In this document: positions 29,274-39,354 of the stretch, piece by piece
How the letters are laid out: the number at the start of each line of letters is the position of its first letter
Numbering within the stretch: position 1 is the stretch's first letter
Assembly (NCBI GenBank): GCA_947581795.1
Contig: CANPVS010000006.1
Span: 1 to 64,000 of the forward strand
Source of the DNA: an uncultured Oscillospiraceae bacterium
Lineage (GTDB): Bacteria; Bacillota; Clostridia; Oscillospirales; Oscillospiraceae
Length of the DNA: 64,000 nt
Reading direction: 5' to 3'
Program-made: the position numbers and the translations under genes
The notes under the pieces: generated by a model
The model's input: only the letters and a program-made list of their open reading frames with translations
What the model was told of the DNA's origin: nothing
Database searches by the model: none

Positions 29274-30199
29274 TGAAGCACCAGAGCGTTTTGCTTGCCG
29301 AGTGCGTCCGGTATCTGGATATCGACCCTGACGGGACTTACGTGGACGGCACGCTGGGCCTGGGCGGCCATTCGGAAGCCATATTGCGGGAGCTGGACAA
29401 GGGTCGGCTCATCGGCATAGACCGGGACGAGCGGGCGCTGGAATACGCCCGGGAGCGGCTGGCCCCCTTTGGGAAAAAAGCCACCCTGGTGAGAGGGAAC
29501 TTCGGCGACCTGGGCGCCATCCTGGACGGCCTGGGAATTGGCAAAGTCGACGGGATGCTGTTCGATCTGGGCGTGTCCTCGCCCCAGCTGGACGACGGGT
29601 CCCGGGGCTTCTCCTACATGCAGGACGCGCCGCTGGACATGCGGATGGACGAGCGGGCGCCCCTCACGGCGCGGGAGGTGCTGAATACCTGGTCGGAGGC
29701 GGAGCTCAGAAGCATCTTCTGGCGCTACGGCGAGGAGCGGTACGCCGGCCGCATCGCGGAGGCGGTGGTGGCCGAGCGGGAGCGGGGACCCATCGAGACC
29801 ACGGGCCAGTTCGTGGACATCATCCGCCGGACCATGCCGGCCGCGGCGCTGCGGGAAAAGCAGCATCCGGCCAAGCGGTGCTTCCAGGCGGTGCGCATCG
29901 CGGTCAACGACGAGCTGGGCGAGCTGGAGCGGATGCTGGACACCGCCCCGGACCGGCTGAAAAAGGGCGGAAGACTCCTGGTCATCAGCTTCCACTCCCT
30001 GGAGGACCGGATGGTGAAGGAAGCCATACGGAAACGTGAAAACGGCTGCACATGCCCCCCGGATTTCCCGGTGTGCACCTGCGGCTTTGTAAAGACCCTG
30101 AAGAGCGTCACACGCAAGCCTGTCTCCCCCGATCCGGAGGAACTGGCGGCAAATCCCCGGGCCCGCAGCGCCCGGCTGCGAATAGCGGAAAGGGTATGA
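29273..30199 (+). CDS. rsmH: 16S rRNA (cytosine-1402-N4)-methyltransferase
   Basis: A 308-residue SAM methyltransferase that modifies C1402 in the ribosomal P site. YVDGTLGLGGHSEAIL is the SAM-binding loop, LFDLGVSSPQLD the signature, and HPAKRCFQAVRIAVNDEL and ISFHSLEDR are C-terminal motifs. A CTCPPDFPVCTCG cysteine cluster near the end is typical of Gram-positive RsmH. It sits between mraZ (1-nt overlap) and ftsL. Confidence 0.97.
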   Translation: MKHQSVLLAECVRYLDIDPDGTYVDGTLGLGGHSEAILRELDKGRLIGIDRDERALEYARERLAPFGKKATLVRGNFGDLGAILDGLGIGKVDGMLFDLGVSSPQLDDGSRGFSYMQDAPLDMRMDERAPLTAREVLNTWSEAELRSIFWRYGEERYAGRIAEAVVAERERGPIETTGQFVDIIRRTMPAAALREKQHPAKRCFQAVRIAVNDELGELERMLDTAPDRLKKGGRLLVISFHSLEDRMVKEAIRKRENGCTCPPDFPVCTCGFVKTLKSVTRKPVSPDPEELAANPRARSARLRIAERV

Positions 30200-30201
30200 A
30201 T

Positions 30202-30801
30202 ATGCAGGACGTAAGGACTTTCAAGACCTACAATTTCGTCACCGGCGCTGTGGACGGCACCATGGCCTACGACTTCTCCAACCCGCTCCTCTATCCCGAC
30301 GAGGAGGAGATGGAACAGGAGGTCCTGCAGGAGCCGAAAAAGACTGCCAAAAAGCAGCGCGGCCGCCAGCGGGAGTGGATCCGGGAGGAGGCCCGCGGCC
30401 AGGCCAGCGCCGCCGCCGTGGAGCGCAACCGCCAGGGCGTGTCGGTGGTGTCCCTTCTGGGCGCCCTGTGCGCGGTGGTGCTCATCACCATGATGCTCCT
30501 GGCCCAGATCCGGCTCACGGACATCTCCTCCACCGCCGCCAGCCTGGAACGGCAGATCGATCAGCTTGAGGCGGAGCGGAGCAAGCTCACCGTGGAGTAT
30601 GAGACCATCTTCAACCTGAAGGACGTGGAAGAGCAGGCTGTGGAGATGCTGGGCATGCAGGAGCCGGACGACAGCCAGATCATTTACCTCTCCGGCGTGG
30701 CCTCCGCCGACAAGGCCGAGGTGGTCACCCGGGAGCAGGCGGACCTGTTCTCCCTGGGCCTGAAGGACATGCTGTCCTCCATCAAGGCATATTTCAGTTG
30801 A
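30202..30801 (+). CDS. ftsL: FtsL-like septum protein
   Basis: A 199-residue bitopic protein: a charged cytoplasmic N-terminal region (1-80), one helix (VVSLLGALCAVVLITMMLLAQ, about 82-103), then a coiled coil (TAASLERQIDQLEAERSKLTVEYETIF) as in FtsL/DivIC. The position between rsmH and the PBP gene is the classic ftsL slot. The cytoplasmic part is longer than in most FtsL. The start is either 30196 (overlapping the rsmH stop) or 30202; GGAAAGGG fits the second. Confidence 0.8.
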   Translation: MQDVRTFKTYNFVTGAVDGTMAYDFSNPLLYPDEEEMEQEVLQEPKKTAKKQRGRQREWIREEARGQASAAAVERNRQGVSVVSLLGALCAVVLITMMLLAQIRLTDISSTAASLERQIDQLEAERSKLTVEYETIFNLKDVEEQAVEMLGMQEPDDSQIIYLSGVASADKAEVVTREQADLFSLGLKDMLSSIKAYFS

Positions 30802-30860
30802 CAAGCGTATTATACTGGTAATGACAGGAGACGATAGCGTACCCCAAAGGAGAGTCCGAC

Positions 30861-33212
30861 ATGTTCAAAAAGCGCCGGGAGGGCAAGGATGCCTCTTCGC
30901 CTAACAGAATGATGCTTCGCCGCACACTGTTCCTTATGATAGTGTGCGGCATAGTTGCATTTATCGCGCTGGGGGCACGGCTGTTCAAGCTGCAGATCAT
31001 CGACCACGATATGTACGAGACGGCGGCGGTGGAGCAGCAGCTGCGGGAGACCACGGTCACCGCCCACCGGGGCACCATTTATGACCGGAACATGAACATC
31101 CTGGCCATGAGCGCGTCGGTGAGCAATATCTTCATCAGCCCCGCCGAAATCAAGATGAACGAGGAAAATCCCGTCTACATCGCCCAGGGGCTCGCCAACA
31201 TCCTGGGCCTGGACTATGAGGACGTGTATCAGAAGACCCTGAACACCGAGTCCTGGTACACCACCCTGGCCCGGAAGGTGGACGACGACATCACCGAGCA
31301 GGTGCGGGAATTCAAGGCGAACAAGGGCAAAGACGCCATGGGCAACCCCGTGGCGGACGAGAAGGACTCCGTGGAGCTCACGGGGGTGAAGATCGAGGAG
31401 GCCAGCCGCCGGTACTATCCCTACAGCGCCCTGGCCAGCCATGTGATCGGCTTCACCGGCGCGGACGACCACGGCCTGGCCGGCCTTGAGTACTACTATG
31501 ACGACGTGCTGGCCGGCACCGACGGGCGCATCGTCCGGGCCACCAATGCCTTCGGCACGGACATGATGTTCACCGACTTTGAGGACTACTACGACGCCGA
31601 GGACGGCCAGAGCATCGTCACCACCATCGACGCCACGGTCCAGTATTACCTGGAAAAGCACCTGCAGAGCGCCATGGAGGACTATGACCTGCAGGACGGC
31701 GCGGCCGGCATCGTCATGGACGTGAGGACCGGCGGCATCCTGGGCATGGCCTCCATGGGAGAGTTCGACCCCAACGACTACATGACCCTGTCCCCGGAGA
31801 TCGAGGAGCGGATCGAGGAAAATTCCACCGGCCTCACCACCGAGGAGCACGACGCCCTGGTGGAGCAGGAACGGCAGGAGATGTGGCGCAACAAGGCCCT
31901 GTCCGACACCTACGAGCCCGGCTCCGTCTTCAAGATCATCACCCTGGCCTCGGGCCTGGAGAGCGGGGCGGTCACCACCAACTCCACTTTCTACTGCGCA
32001 GGCAACATAAACGTGCTGGGCCGTACCGACCCGCTGAACTGCGCCAACATCTACGGCCACGGCAACCAGACCCTGGCCGAGGCGGTGATGCACTCCTGCA
32101 ACGTGGCCTTCACCCTCATCGGCCAGTACATCGGCGCGGAGCGGTTTTACGATTACATCCGGGCCTTTGGCCTGTTCGACAAGACCGGCGTCGACCTCAC
32201 AGGCGAGTCCGGCTCCCTCTGGTGGGACGAGGACGTGTTCTTCGACAAGAACAACCTCTCCCAGCTGGCGGCGGCCTCCTTCGGCCAGACTTTCACCATC
32301 ACGCCCATGCAGCTCATCACGGCGGTGAGCGCCGTCACCAACGGCGGCTATCTCATGAAGCCCTATATCGTGAGCGAGGTTTTGAACGCCGACGGCACCG
32401 TGGCCAAACAGACCGAGCCCACCGTGATACGCCAGGTCATCAGCGAGCAGACCAGCAAGACCTGCTGCGAGATCCTGGAACAGGTGGTCAGCAATGTCCA
32501 GGAGGGCACCGGTACCAACGCCTATGTGGCGGGCTACCGGGTGGCCGGCAAGACCGGTACCTCCGAGGACGTGCTTTACGAGGCCACCCACGGCTCGAAG
32601 AAATACATCGCCTCCTTCCTGGGCTTCGCCCCGGCGGACGACCCGGTGGTGGCGGTGCTGGTGGTGCTGGAGAACCCCGGCCCGGAGAACACCTTCTCCG
32701 TGGGCGGCGGCACCATGGCCGCCCCGAAGGTGGGCATGATTCTCTCCGACATCCTGCCCTATCTGGGCGTGGAGCCGGAGTACGCCGAGGGCGAGAGCGC
32801 CATCGTGGACCAGCGGGTGCCCCGTGTGATCGGCAAGACCCCGGAGGAGGCCAGACAGGCGCTGGAGAACGTGGGCTTCACGGTCAAGTCCGTAGAGGGC
32901 AGCGGCGCCGCCGTCACGGCCCAGATGCCCGCGGGCAACGCCAAGGTCGCCGGCGGCAGCGAGATCGTCCTGTACTGCGACGCGGAGCCGGACAAGGAGC
33001 CGGTGGAAGTGCCCAACCTGCTGGGCCTGAGCTACGAGATCGCCCGCATCCGGGCTGGCTGGCTGGGCCTGTATGTCCGGGGCGAGGGCACGATGCTCAA
33101 CAGCCCCATCATCATGACCGTGGACCAGAGCATCGAGCCGGGAACCATGGTAGACCCGGGAACCATCATCACGGTGACCATGAGCGACAGCTCCAAACTG
33201 ACCATCTGGTGA
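30861..33212 (+). CDS. class B penicillin-binding protein with two PASTA domains
   Basis: A 783-residue transpeptidase of the FtsI/SpoVD group that cross-links septal peptidoglycan. It has an N-terminal anchor helix (about 22-42), a PBP dimerisation domain, then the transpeptidase with active-site SVFK (Ser in EPGSVFKIITLASG), SCN and KTGT. Two PASTA domains (about 645-710 and 715-780) end the protein. SpoVD (sporulation) and PbpB (vegetative) share this build; as the only class B PBP in the cluster it is likely the division enzyme. Confidence 0.93.
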   Translation: MFKKRREGKDASSPNRMMLRRTLFLMIVCGIVAFIALGARLFKLQIIDHDMYETAAVEQQLRETTVTAHRGTIYDRNMNILAMSASVSNIFISPAEIKMNEENPVYIAQGLANILGLDYEDVYQKTLNTESWYTTLARKVDDDITEQVREFKANKGKDAMGNPVADEKDSVELTGVKIEEASRRYYPYSALASHVIGFTGADDHGLAGLEYYYDDVLAGTDGRIVRATNAFGTDMMFTDFEDYYDAEDGQSIVTTIDATVQYYLEKHLQSAMEDYDLQDGAAGIVMDVRTGGILGMASMGEFDPNDYMTLSPEIEERIEENSTGLTTEEHDALVEQERQEMWRNKALSDTYEPGSVFKIITLASGLESGAVTTNSTFYCAGNINVLGRTDPLNCANIYGHGNQTLAEAVMHSCNVAFTLIGQYIGAERFYDYIRAFGLFDKTGVDLTGESGSLWWDEDVFFDKNNLSQLAAASFGQTFTITPMQLITAVSAVTNGGYLMKPYIVSEVLNADGTVAKQTEPTVIRQVISEQTSKTCCEILEQVVSNVQEGTGTNAYVAGYRVAGKTGTSEDVLYEATHGSKKYIASFLGFAPADDPVVAVLVVLENPGPENTFSVGGGTMAAPKVGMILSDILPYLGVEPEYAEGESAIVDQRVPRVIGKTPEEARQALENVGFTVKSVEGSGAAVTAQMPAGNAKVAGGSEIVLYCDAEPDKEPVEVPNLLGLSYEIARIRAGWLGLYVRGEGTMLNSPIIMTVDQSIEPGTMVDPGTIITVTMSDSSKLTIW

Positions 33213-33218
33213 GGCTTT

Positions 33219-34667
33219 ATGAAACTGTGTGAACTGATAAAAGATATCCCGGTGACCGCCATGACGGCGGACCCGGAGACGGAGATAAAGGGCGTCCGCT
33301 ACGACTCCCGCGCCGTAGAGCCGGGGGACCTGTTCGTGGCGGTGGAGGGCCTTCAAAGCGACGGCCATAAATTCATCCCCATGGCCCTGTCCAAGGGCGC
33401 GGCGGCCATATTGTGCCAGCACGCGCCGGAGGGGGAGGGGCCCTGGGTGGTGACAGAGGACAGCCGGCGCGCCCTGGCGCTGGTGTCGGCGGCCTGGTTC
33501 GGCTACCCCGCCCGGCGCATGACCATGGTGGGCGTCACCGGCACCAACGGCAAGACCACCTCCACCATCCTCATCAAGCACCTGCTGGAGGACTGCCTGG
33601 GGGCCAAGGTGGGCCTGGTGGGCACCATCTCCAACTGGATCGGGGACGTGGAATACCCCACGGAGCGGACCACTCCCGAGTCCTATGACCTGCAGGAGCT
33701 GTTTTACAAGATGGCCGAGGCGGGCTGCACCCACGCGGTGATGGAGGTGTCCTCCCACGCCCTGGCGCTGGACCGGGTGGCGGGGGTCCGGTTCGCCGCG
33801 GGTCTGTTCACCAACCTGACCCGGGACCACCTGGATTTCCACAAGACCATGGAGGACTACGCCGGGGCGAAGGCGTTGCTCTTCTCCCGGTGCGACAAGG
33901 CCGCCATCAACACCGGCGACCCCTGGGCCCCGTTCATGATGGAACGGGCCGCGTGCCCGGTGCTGACCTATTCCGCCAGGGGCGAGGCGGACCTGCGGGC
34001 GGAGGATGTGACCCTCGCCGCCACGGGCGTATCCTTTACAGCGGTATGCGGCGAGGAACGGGCGCCCGTAAAGCTGGGCATCCCGGGGGCATTCACCGTG
34101 GAAAACGCCCTCACGGCCATGGCCGCGGGGCGGCTGCTGGGGGTGAGCCTTTCCGACTGCGCCGCGTCCCTCGGCCGGGCCAGGGGCGTGAAGGGCAGGG
34201 TGGAGGTGGTCCCCACGCCGGAGGACTTCGCCATCGTGATAGACTACGCCCACACCCCGGACGCCCTGGAAAAGGTCCTGCGGGCCATGCGGGAGGGCTG
34301 CAGGGGCCGGCTGGTCGCGCTGTTCGGCTGCGGCGGCGACCGGGATAAGACGAAGCGCCCCATCATGGGCGAGATCGCCGCCCGGGAGGCGGACTTCTGC
34401 GTGGTGACCAGCGATAACCCCCGCTCCGAGGAGCCGGAGGCCATCATCGCGGACATCCTGAAGGGCGTCCCGGAGGGCACGGCCATGAAGGTGATAGCGG
34501 ACCGGCCGAGCGCCATCCGCTGGGCCATCGACAACCATCTGCCGGGGGACGTGATCGTCCTGGCCGGCAAGGGCCATGAGACCTATCAGGAGGTCTGCGG
34601 GGTCAAACGCCACATGGACGAGAGGGAGATCGTGGCGGAGCATTTGCCAAGGAACGAGGAAGAGTGA
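33219..34667 (+). CDS. murE: UDP-MurNAc-tripeptide synthetase, meso-DAP type
   Basis: A 482-residue Mur ligase that adds the third residue to the peptidoglycan stem peptide. The ATP loop is GVTGTNGKTTST. The carbamylated-Lys region and the C-terminal DNPR motif (TSDNPRSEEP) are seen; DNPR marks meso-diaminopimelate-adding enzymes, as expected for Clostridia. It begins 6 nt after the PBP stop. MurF, which usually follows, is missing from the cluster. Confidence 0.96.
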   Translation: MKLCELIKDIPVTAMTADPETEIKGVRYDSRAVEPGDLFVAVEGLQSDGHKFIPMALSKGAAAILCQHAPEGEGPWVVTEDSRRALALVSAAWFGYPARRMTMVGVTGTNGKTTSTILIKHLLEDCLGAKVGLVGTISNWIGDVEYPTERTTPESYDLQELFYKMAEAGCTHAVMEVSSHALALDRVAGVRFAAGLFTNLTRDHLDFHKTMEDYAGAKALLFSRCDKAAINTGDPWAPFMMERAACPVLTYSARGEADLRAEDVTLAATGVSFTAVCGEERAPVKLGIPGAFTVENALTAMAAGRLLGVSLSDCAASLGRARGVKGRVEVVPTPEDFAIVIDYAHTPDALEKVLRAMREGCRGRLVALFGCGGDRDKTKRPIMGEIAAREADFCVVTSDNPRSEEPEAIIADILKGVPEGTAMKVIADRPSAIRWAIDNHLPGDVIVLAGKGHETYQEVCGVKRHMDEREIVAEHLPRNEEE

Positions 34668-34668
34668 C

Positions 34669-35679
34669 ATGACGATTCGATTGGTGGTCAGCTTTTTGGC
34701 CGCATTTGTGCTGGCGGCGCTGTTCGGGGCGGCCTATGTGCCCTGGCTGCGGAAGATCAAGGCAGGCCAGGAGATCAAGGAGATAGGCCCCAACTGGCAC
34801 AAGTCCAAGGCGGGCACCCCCACCATGGGCGGCATCATCTTCATCGTGGCGGTGACGGCGGTGCTGTTTACCCTTGGTTTCCCCTACATACGGGAGGGCG
34901 AGCTGCCGGCGGTGTTCGTGCTGCTGTTTGCCCTGTTCTACGGCGCCATCGGGTTCCTGGATGACTTTGAAAAGCTGAAGCATAAGCAGAATCTGGGGCT
35001 GTCTGCCCGGGCAAAGTTCCTCCTGCAGCTGGTGGTGGCCATCGCGCTGCTGTACTGGCTGCGGCTGGAGCACTACCTGACGCCAAGCCTTTACGTGCCC
35101 TTCTGGGGCGTGACCGTGTGGCTGCCGGAGTGGCTGTACTTCGTACTGGCGGCCTTTATCATCGTGGGAACGGTGAACGCGGTGAACATCACCGACGGCA
35201 TCGACGGTCTCGCGGCCAGCGTGTCCGTGCCGGTATTCGTGTGCTACACGGCCATATGCTTCGCCTGGGGCATGCAGTACAGGTCTCTCGCGGTGTTCTG
35301 CGCGGGGCTCACCGGGGGGCTATTCGGCTTCCTTATCTATAACTTCCACCCGGCCAAGTGCTTCATGGGCGACACGGGCAGCCTCTTTTTGGGCGGGGCC
35401 GTGTGCGGCATGGCCTTCGCCCTGGATATGCCCCTCATCCTCGTCCCCCTGGGGCTCATCTTCATCCTGGAGACCCTCTCGGACATCATCCAGGTGACCT
35501 ACTTCAAACTGACCCACGGCAAGCGCCTCTTTAAAATGGCTCCCTTCCACCACCATCTGGAGATGGGCGGATGGCTGGGCCATAAGTGGACGGAGGTGCA
35601 GATCGTGGCGCTGTTCACGTCCATCAGCGTGATATGCGCCGTGGCGGCGTTTTTCGCCTGCGTGGACCGCTTCGCCTGA
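34669..35679 (+). CDS. mraY: phospho-MurNAc-pentapeptide transferase
   Basis: A 336-residue, ten-helix membrane enzyme that makes lipid I. It keeps the family motifs: cytoplasmic KAGTPTMGG, GFLDDFEKLKHKQNLGL with the Asp pair, NITDGIDGLA, and HHHLEMGGW near the C terminus. The ATG starts 1 nt after the murE stop. It is followed directly by ftsW, without murD. Confidence 0.96.
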   Translation: MTIRLVVSFLAAFVLAALFGAAYVPWLRKIKAGQEIKEIGPNWHKSKAGTPTMGGIIFIVAVTAVLFTLGFPYIREGELPAVFVLLFALFYGAIGFLDDFEKLKHKQNLGLSARAKFLLQLVVAIALLYWLRLEHYLTPSLYVPFWGVTVWLPEWLYFVLAAFIIVGTVNAVNITDGIDGLAASVSVPVFVCYTAICFAWGMQYRSLAVFCAGLTGGLFGFLIYNFHPAKCFMGDTGSLFLGGAVCGMAFALDMPLILVPLGLIFILETLSDIIQVTYFKLTHGKRLFKMAPFHHHLEMGGWLGHKWTEVQIVALFTSISVICAVAAFFACVDRFA

Positions 35680-35701
35680 GCGGCATTTAGGAGGTGTGAC
35701 C

Positions 35702-36886
35702 ATGGCGTCCAAAACGGATGCGGCCGTGAGCTATGAGAGCCCGCGCCTTGCGGACTATACCAGCAAGACAGAGGCAGACCGGGGCCAGGTGGACCTGCCC
35801 TTCGCCCTTTTGAGCCTGCTGCTGCTGACGGTAGGCGTGGTGATGGTCCTGTCGGCCAGCTTTGCCCGGGCCTATTATGACCCGTCCAACACCACCGGCG
35901 GCAACGCCACCTATTACTTCGTCCGGCAGGCCCTGTTCGCCCTGGTGGGCGTGGGCGTGATGTTCCTCTGCTCCCGGTTCCCCATGGGCTTTTACAAGCG
36001 CATCTCCTCCACGGTGATGCTAGTGAGCCTGGCGCTGCTGGTGCTGGTGCTGGTGCCCGGCATCGGCGAGAAGGCCAACAACGCCCGCCGGTGGATCAAC
36101 CTGGGCTTCACCACGTTCCAGCCCTCGGAGATCGCCAAGATCGGCATCATCATGTATTTCGCCCTGCTCATCTGCAACAACAAGGAGGGGCTGAAAAACC
36201 TCAAGAGCCTCATTCCCTTCGGCATCTGCCTGGGCATGGTGTTCGTGCTGCTGGTGCTGGAGCCCCATATGTCCGCCATCATCATCATCGCCGCCATCGG
36301 CCTCGTGATGCTGTTTCTGGGCGGGCTGCCCCTGTATTGGTTCATCGGCGGCGGCGCCGCGGCGGCGGCCGTGCTGGGCGTCGGCTACGCCATGTTCGGC
36401 TATGTCCGGGACCGGTTCAGCGCCTGGCTCAACCCCTTCGCCGACGCCTCCGACGCGGGCTTCCAGATCGTGCAGAGCCTCTATTCCATCGGCTCCGGCG
36501 GCCTGCTGGGCCTGGGGCTGGGCAACTCCCGGCAGAAATTCCTGTATCTGCCCGAGGAGCACAACGACTTCATCTTTTCCGTGGTGTGCGAGGAGCTGGG
36601 CTTCATAGGGGCCATACTGATCCTGGCCCTGTTCGCCCTGCTCATCGTCCGGGGCTACTGGCTGAGCATGCACGCCCGTGACCGGTACAGCGCCCTGGTG
36701 GGCGCGGGTATCACTACCCACCTGGCCATGCAGGTTCTGCTGAACGTGGCCGTGTGCACTAACTCCATCCCCTGCACGGGCATATCCCTGCCGCTATTCA
36801 GCTACGGGGGCACGGCGCTGCTGCTGCAGATGGCGGAGCTGGGCATCATACTGTCCCTATCAAGAGATATACCGGAGAAACGATAA
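35702..36886 (+). CDS. ftsW: SEDS glycosyltransferase FtsW/SpoVE
   Basis: A 394-residue, ten-helix SEDS-family peptidoglycan polymerase working with the class B PBP encoded three genes upstream. Signatures: RRWINLGFTTFQPSEIAKIG, the catalytic-loop region after helix 7 (DAGFQIVQSLYSIGSGGLLGLGLGNSRQK) and the C-terminal SLPLFSYGGTALL. AGGAGG precedes the ATG at 35702. It could also be called SpoVE. murG begins 1 nt after the stop. Confidence 0.95.
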   Translation: MASKTDAAVSYESPRLADYTSKTEADRGQVDLPFALLSLLLLTVGVVMVLSASFARAYYDPSNTTGGNATYYFVRQALFALVGVGVMFLCSRFPMGFYKRISSTVMLVSLALLVLVLVPGIGEKANNARRWINLGFTTFQPSEIAKIGIIMYFALLICNNKEGLKNLKSLIPFGICLGMVFVLLVLEPHMSAIIIIAAIGLVMLFLGGLPLYWFIGGGAAAAAVLGVGYAMFGYVRDRFSAWLNPFADASDAGFQIVQSLYSIGSGGLLGLGLGNSRQKFLYLPEEHNDFIFSVVCEELGFIGAILILALFALLIVRGYWLSMHARDRYSALVGAGITTHLAMQVLLNVAVCTNSIPCTGISLPLFSYGGTALLLQMAELGIILSLSRDIPEKR

Positions 36887-36887
36887 A

Positions 36888-38009
36888 ATGAGAGTCTTGT
36901 TCACCTGCGGCGGGACCGCGGGACACATCAACCCCGCCCTGGGCGTGGCGGGACGCATCAAGGAGCTGCTGCCCGAGACGGAGATCCTCTTCGTGGGGGC
37001 CGAAGGCCACATGGAGACGGAGCTGGTCCCCCGGGAGGGGTATGAGATCAAAACGGTCCGGGTCTCCGGATTCCAGCGCTCCTTCAAGCCCCAGAAGATC
37101 GCCGAGAACGTCCGGGCCGTGGGACGGCTGGTGAAGGCCTGCCGCCAGGCCAAGGGCTATATCAGGGATTTCGCCCCCGACGTGGCCGTGGGCACCGGCG
37201 GGTACGTGTGCTTCCCGGTGCTGAAGATGGCCTCCGATATGGGCATCCCCACGGCGGTGCACGAGTCCAACGCCGTGCCCGGGCTCACCACCAAGATGCT
37301 GGCCGGGAGCGTGGACCGCATCCTGGTGGGCCTGGAGGAGAGCAAGGAATTTTACAGCCACCCGGAGAAGGTGGAGGTCACCGGCACCCCCGTGCGGGTG
37401 GATTTTCTCAATACCGACAAGGCCCGCGCCCGGCGGGAGATGGGCCTGGACCCGGACCAGCCGGTGGTGCTGGCGGTGTTCGGCTCTCTGGGCGCGGATT
37501 ATATGAACAAGGCCATGGTGGAGTTCATCGCCCGTATGCAGGGGGACTTCCGCCTCATCTACGCCACCGGCAAGCGGTATAACGGGGCCGTCATGGCGGA
37601 GCTGAACGGCAAAAACCTGGTCGGCCCCGGCGTGGACGTGCGGGAGTACATATACGACATGCCCAAGGTCATGGCCGCGGCGGACGTGGTCATCTGCCGC
37701 AGCGGCGCGTCCACCATCAGCGAGCTCACGTATCTCGGCAAGCCCGCGGTGATGGTGCCCAGCCCCAACGTGGTGAACCACCACCAGGAGAAGAACGCCC
37801 GGGTCCTGGAGAAGGCCGGGGCGGCGAGGATGCTCCTGGAGGGCAAGTTCACAGGAAACGACCTCTACGACGCGGTGACGGCGCTTTTGAACGACCCCAC
37901 CGCCATGGCGAAGATGCACGTGGCCAGCCTCAAAATGGGCGTCAACGACGCCACGGACCGGATCACGTCCATCGTCCTGGGCCTCGCGGAAAAGGGAAAG
38001 ACGAAGTAA
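36888..38009 (+). CDS. murG: UDP-GlcNAc:lipid I N-acetylglucosaminyltransferase
   Basis: A 373-residue GT28 enzyme that converts lipid I to lipid II at the inner membrane face. The N-terminal GGTAGHINPALGVA loop, GTGGYVCFPVLKMA, VHESNAVPGLTTK and the C-terminal CRSGASTISELTYLGKPAVMVPSPNVVNHHQEKNA donor-binding block are all present. Start and spacing (1 nt after ftsW) indicate tight co-transcription. Confidence 0.96.
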   Translation: MRVLFTCGGTAGHINPALGVAGRIKELLPETEILFVGAEGHMETELVPREGYEIKTVRVSGFQRSFKPQKIAENVRAVGRLVKACRQAKGYIRDFAPDVAVGTGGYVCFPVLKMASDMGIPTAVHESNAVPGLTTKMLAGSVDRILVGLEESKEFYSHPEKVEVTGTPVRVDFLNTDKARARREMGLDPDQPVVLAVFGSLGADYMNKAMVEFIARMQGDFRLIYATGKRYNGAVMAELNGKNLVGPGVDVREYIYDMPKVMAAADVVICRSGASTISELTYLGKPAVMVPSPNVVNHHQEKNARVLEKAGAARMLLEGKFTGNDLYDAVTALLNDPTAMAKMHVASLKMGVNDATDRITSIVLGLAEKGKTK

Positions 38010-38090
38010 TCATCCGCCCGGTGTCACGTCTGTGCCCCGGCGCATAGTATGGTGTATCGTGAGAGCACATACTGTGCCGGAGGGCTGGAC

Positions 38091-39341
38091 ATGAGCATTT
38101 GGCGCATCCGGGGCGGGAGAGAGCTGGACGGGAGCCTGACTGTCCAGGGCTCGAAGAACGCCGTACTGCCGCTGTTGGCGGCGGCTATACTTACAGGCTG
38201 TGAGACGGAACTTTTCAACGTGCCGGCGCTGCGGGACGTGGACGCGTCCCTGGCCATCCTGCGCCGCCTGGGCTGCCGGGCAGAGCGGGATAGTGACAGG
38301 GTATACGTGGACGCCCGGCCGGCGGACGGCTTTGCCCTGGGCCGGGACCTGACGGGGCAGATGCGCTCGTCGGTCATCTTCCTGGGCGCGGTGCTGGGTC
38401 GGTTCCATGAGGCGCGCATCGCCCTGCCGGGCGGGTGCGAGCTGGGACCACGGCCGGTGGACCTGCATCTGCAGGTCATGCGGGCTCTGGGCGCGGAGGC
38501 GGAGATGGACGGCGGCGACATCGTCTGCCGGGCCGACCGCCTCAAAGGCGGATATATCCTCCTGCCCTTTCCCAGCGTGGGCGCCACGGAGAACGCCATG
38601 ATCGCCGCCTGCGGGGCGGAGGGGCGGACCGTGCTGGACGGCGCGGCCCGGGAGCCGGAGATCGTGGAGCTGGCCGGTTTCCTCCGGGTCATGGGCGCGG
38701 ATATCGCCGGCGAGGGCACAAGTCAAATTATTATCAACGGTTTTGAGCCCAAGAAATGCGTCCGCTGGTCCGTCATGCCGGATCGCATCGCGGCGGCCAC
38801 CATGCTTTGCGCCTGCGTGTGCGCGGGCGGGGACGTGGAGGTCCGGGGCCTTGTCCCGGGGCACGTCCGGGCCGTCACAGACAGCCTTTCCTCCATGGGC
38901 GCTGAACTGGATATACTGGACCGGAGGGCGCGCATCCGCTGCCACGGACGGCCCCAGAGCCCCGGCGTCATCCGGACGGAGCCCTACCCGGGCTTTCCCA
39001 CCGACGCCCAGCCCCTTCTGATGGCGGCGGCGCTGCAGGCCGGGGGCACGGCGGTATTCGAGGAGAACATCTTCTCAGGCCGGTTCCGCCACGCAGCGCA
39101 GATGGCCCGCATGGGGGCGGACATCCGCCTGGAGGGCCGCCGGGCCGTGGTAACGGGCGTACAGCGCCTGCACGGGGCGGAAGTGGCCGCGGAGGACCTG
39201 CGGGGTGGAGCGGCGCTCATTTTGGCGGGCCTGGGCGCGGAGGGGGAGACCCAGGTGACGGACCCGGGCCATGTGGACCGGGGATACGAAAGACTGGACG
39301 GGGCGCTTTCCGCCCTGGGAGCGCACATCGAAAGGATATAG
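38091..39341 (+). CDS. murA: UDP-GlcNAc 1-carboxyvinyltransferase
   Basis: A 416-residue enolpyruvyl transferase for the first committed peptidoglycan step. GSKNAVLPLLAA carries the catalytic Lys. GGCELGPRPVDLHL holds the Cys attacked by fosfomycin. The AEPYPGFPTDAQ-like loop is seen as TEPYPGFPTDAQPL. The ATG at 38091 is chosen because GGAGGG lies just upstream; an 81-nt gap with no clear promoter separates it from murG. Many Firmicutes carry two MurA copies; only one is seen here. Confidence 0.94.
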   Translation: MSIWRIRGGRELDGSLTVQGSKNAVLPLLAAAILTGCETELFNVPALRDVDASLAILRRLGCRAERDSDRVYVDARPADGFALGRDLTGQMRSSVIFLGAVLGRFHEARIALPGGCELGPRPVDLHLQVMRALGAEAEMDGGDIVCRADRLKGGYILLPFPSVGATENAMIAACGAEGRTVLDGAAREPEIVELAGFLRVMGADIAGEGTSQIIINGFEPKKCVRWSVMPDRIAAATMLCACVCAGGDVEVRGLVPGHVRAVTDSLSSMGAELDILDRRARIRCHGRPQSPGVIRTEPYPGFPTDAQPLLMAAALQAGGTAVFEENIFSGRFRHAAQMARMGADIRLEGRRAVVTGVQRLHGAEVAAEDLRGGAALILAGLGAEGETQVTDPGHVDRGYERLDGALSALGAHIERI

Positions 39342-39354
39342 CGAGGTAACTGCA

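Noticed and set aside
30798..30816. Promoter before the PBP gene (TTGACA at 30798, TATACT at 30811)
   Set aside because: The spacer is only 7 nt; neither box has a partner at 16-18 nt.
30810..34670. A 1286-codon open frame on the minus strand opposite the PBP and murE genes
   Set aside because: Antisense artefact of high GC3 coding sequence; the plus-strand genes carry all catalytic motifs.
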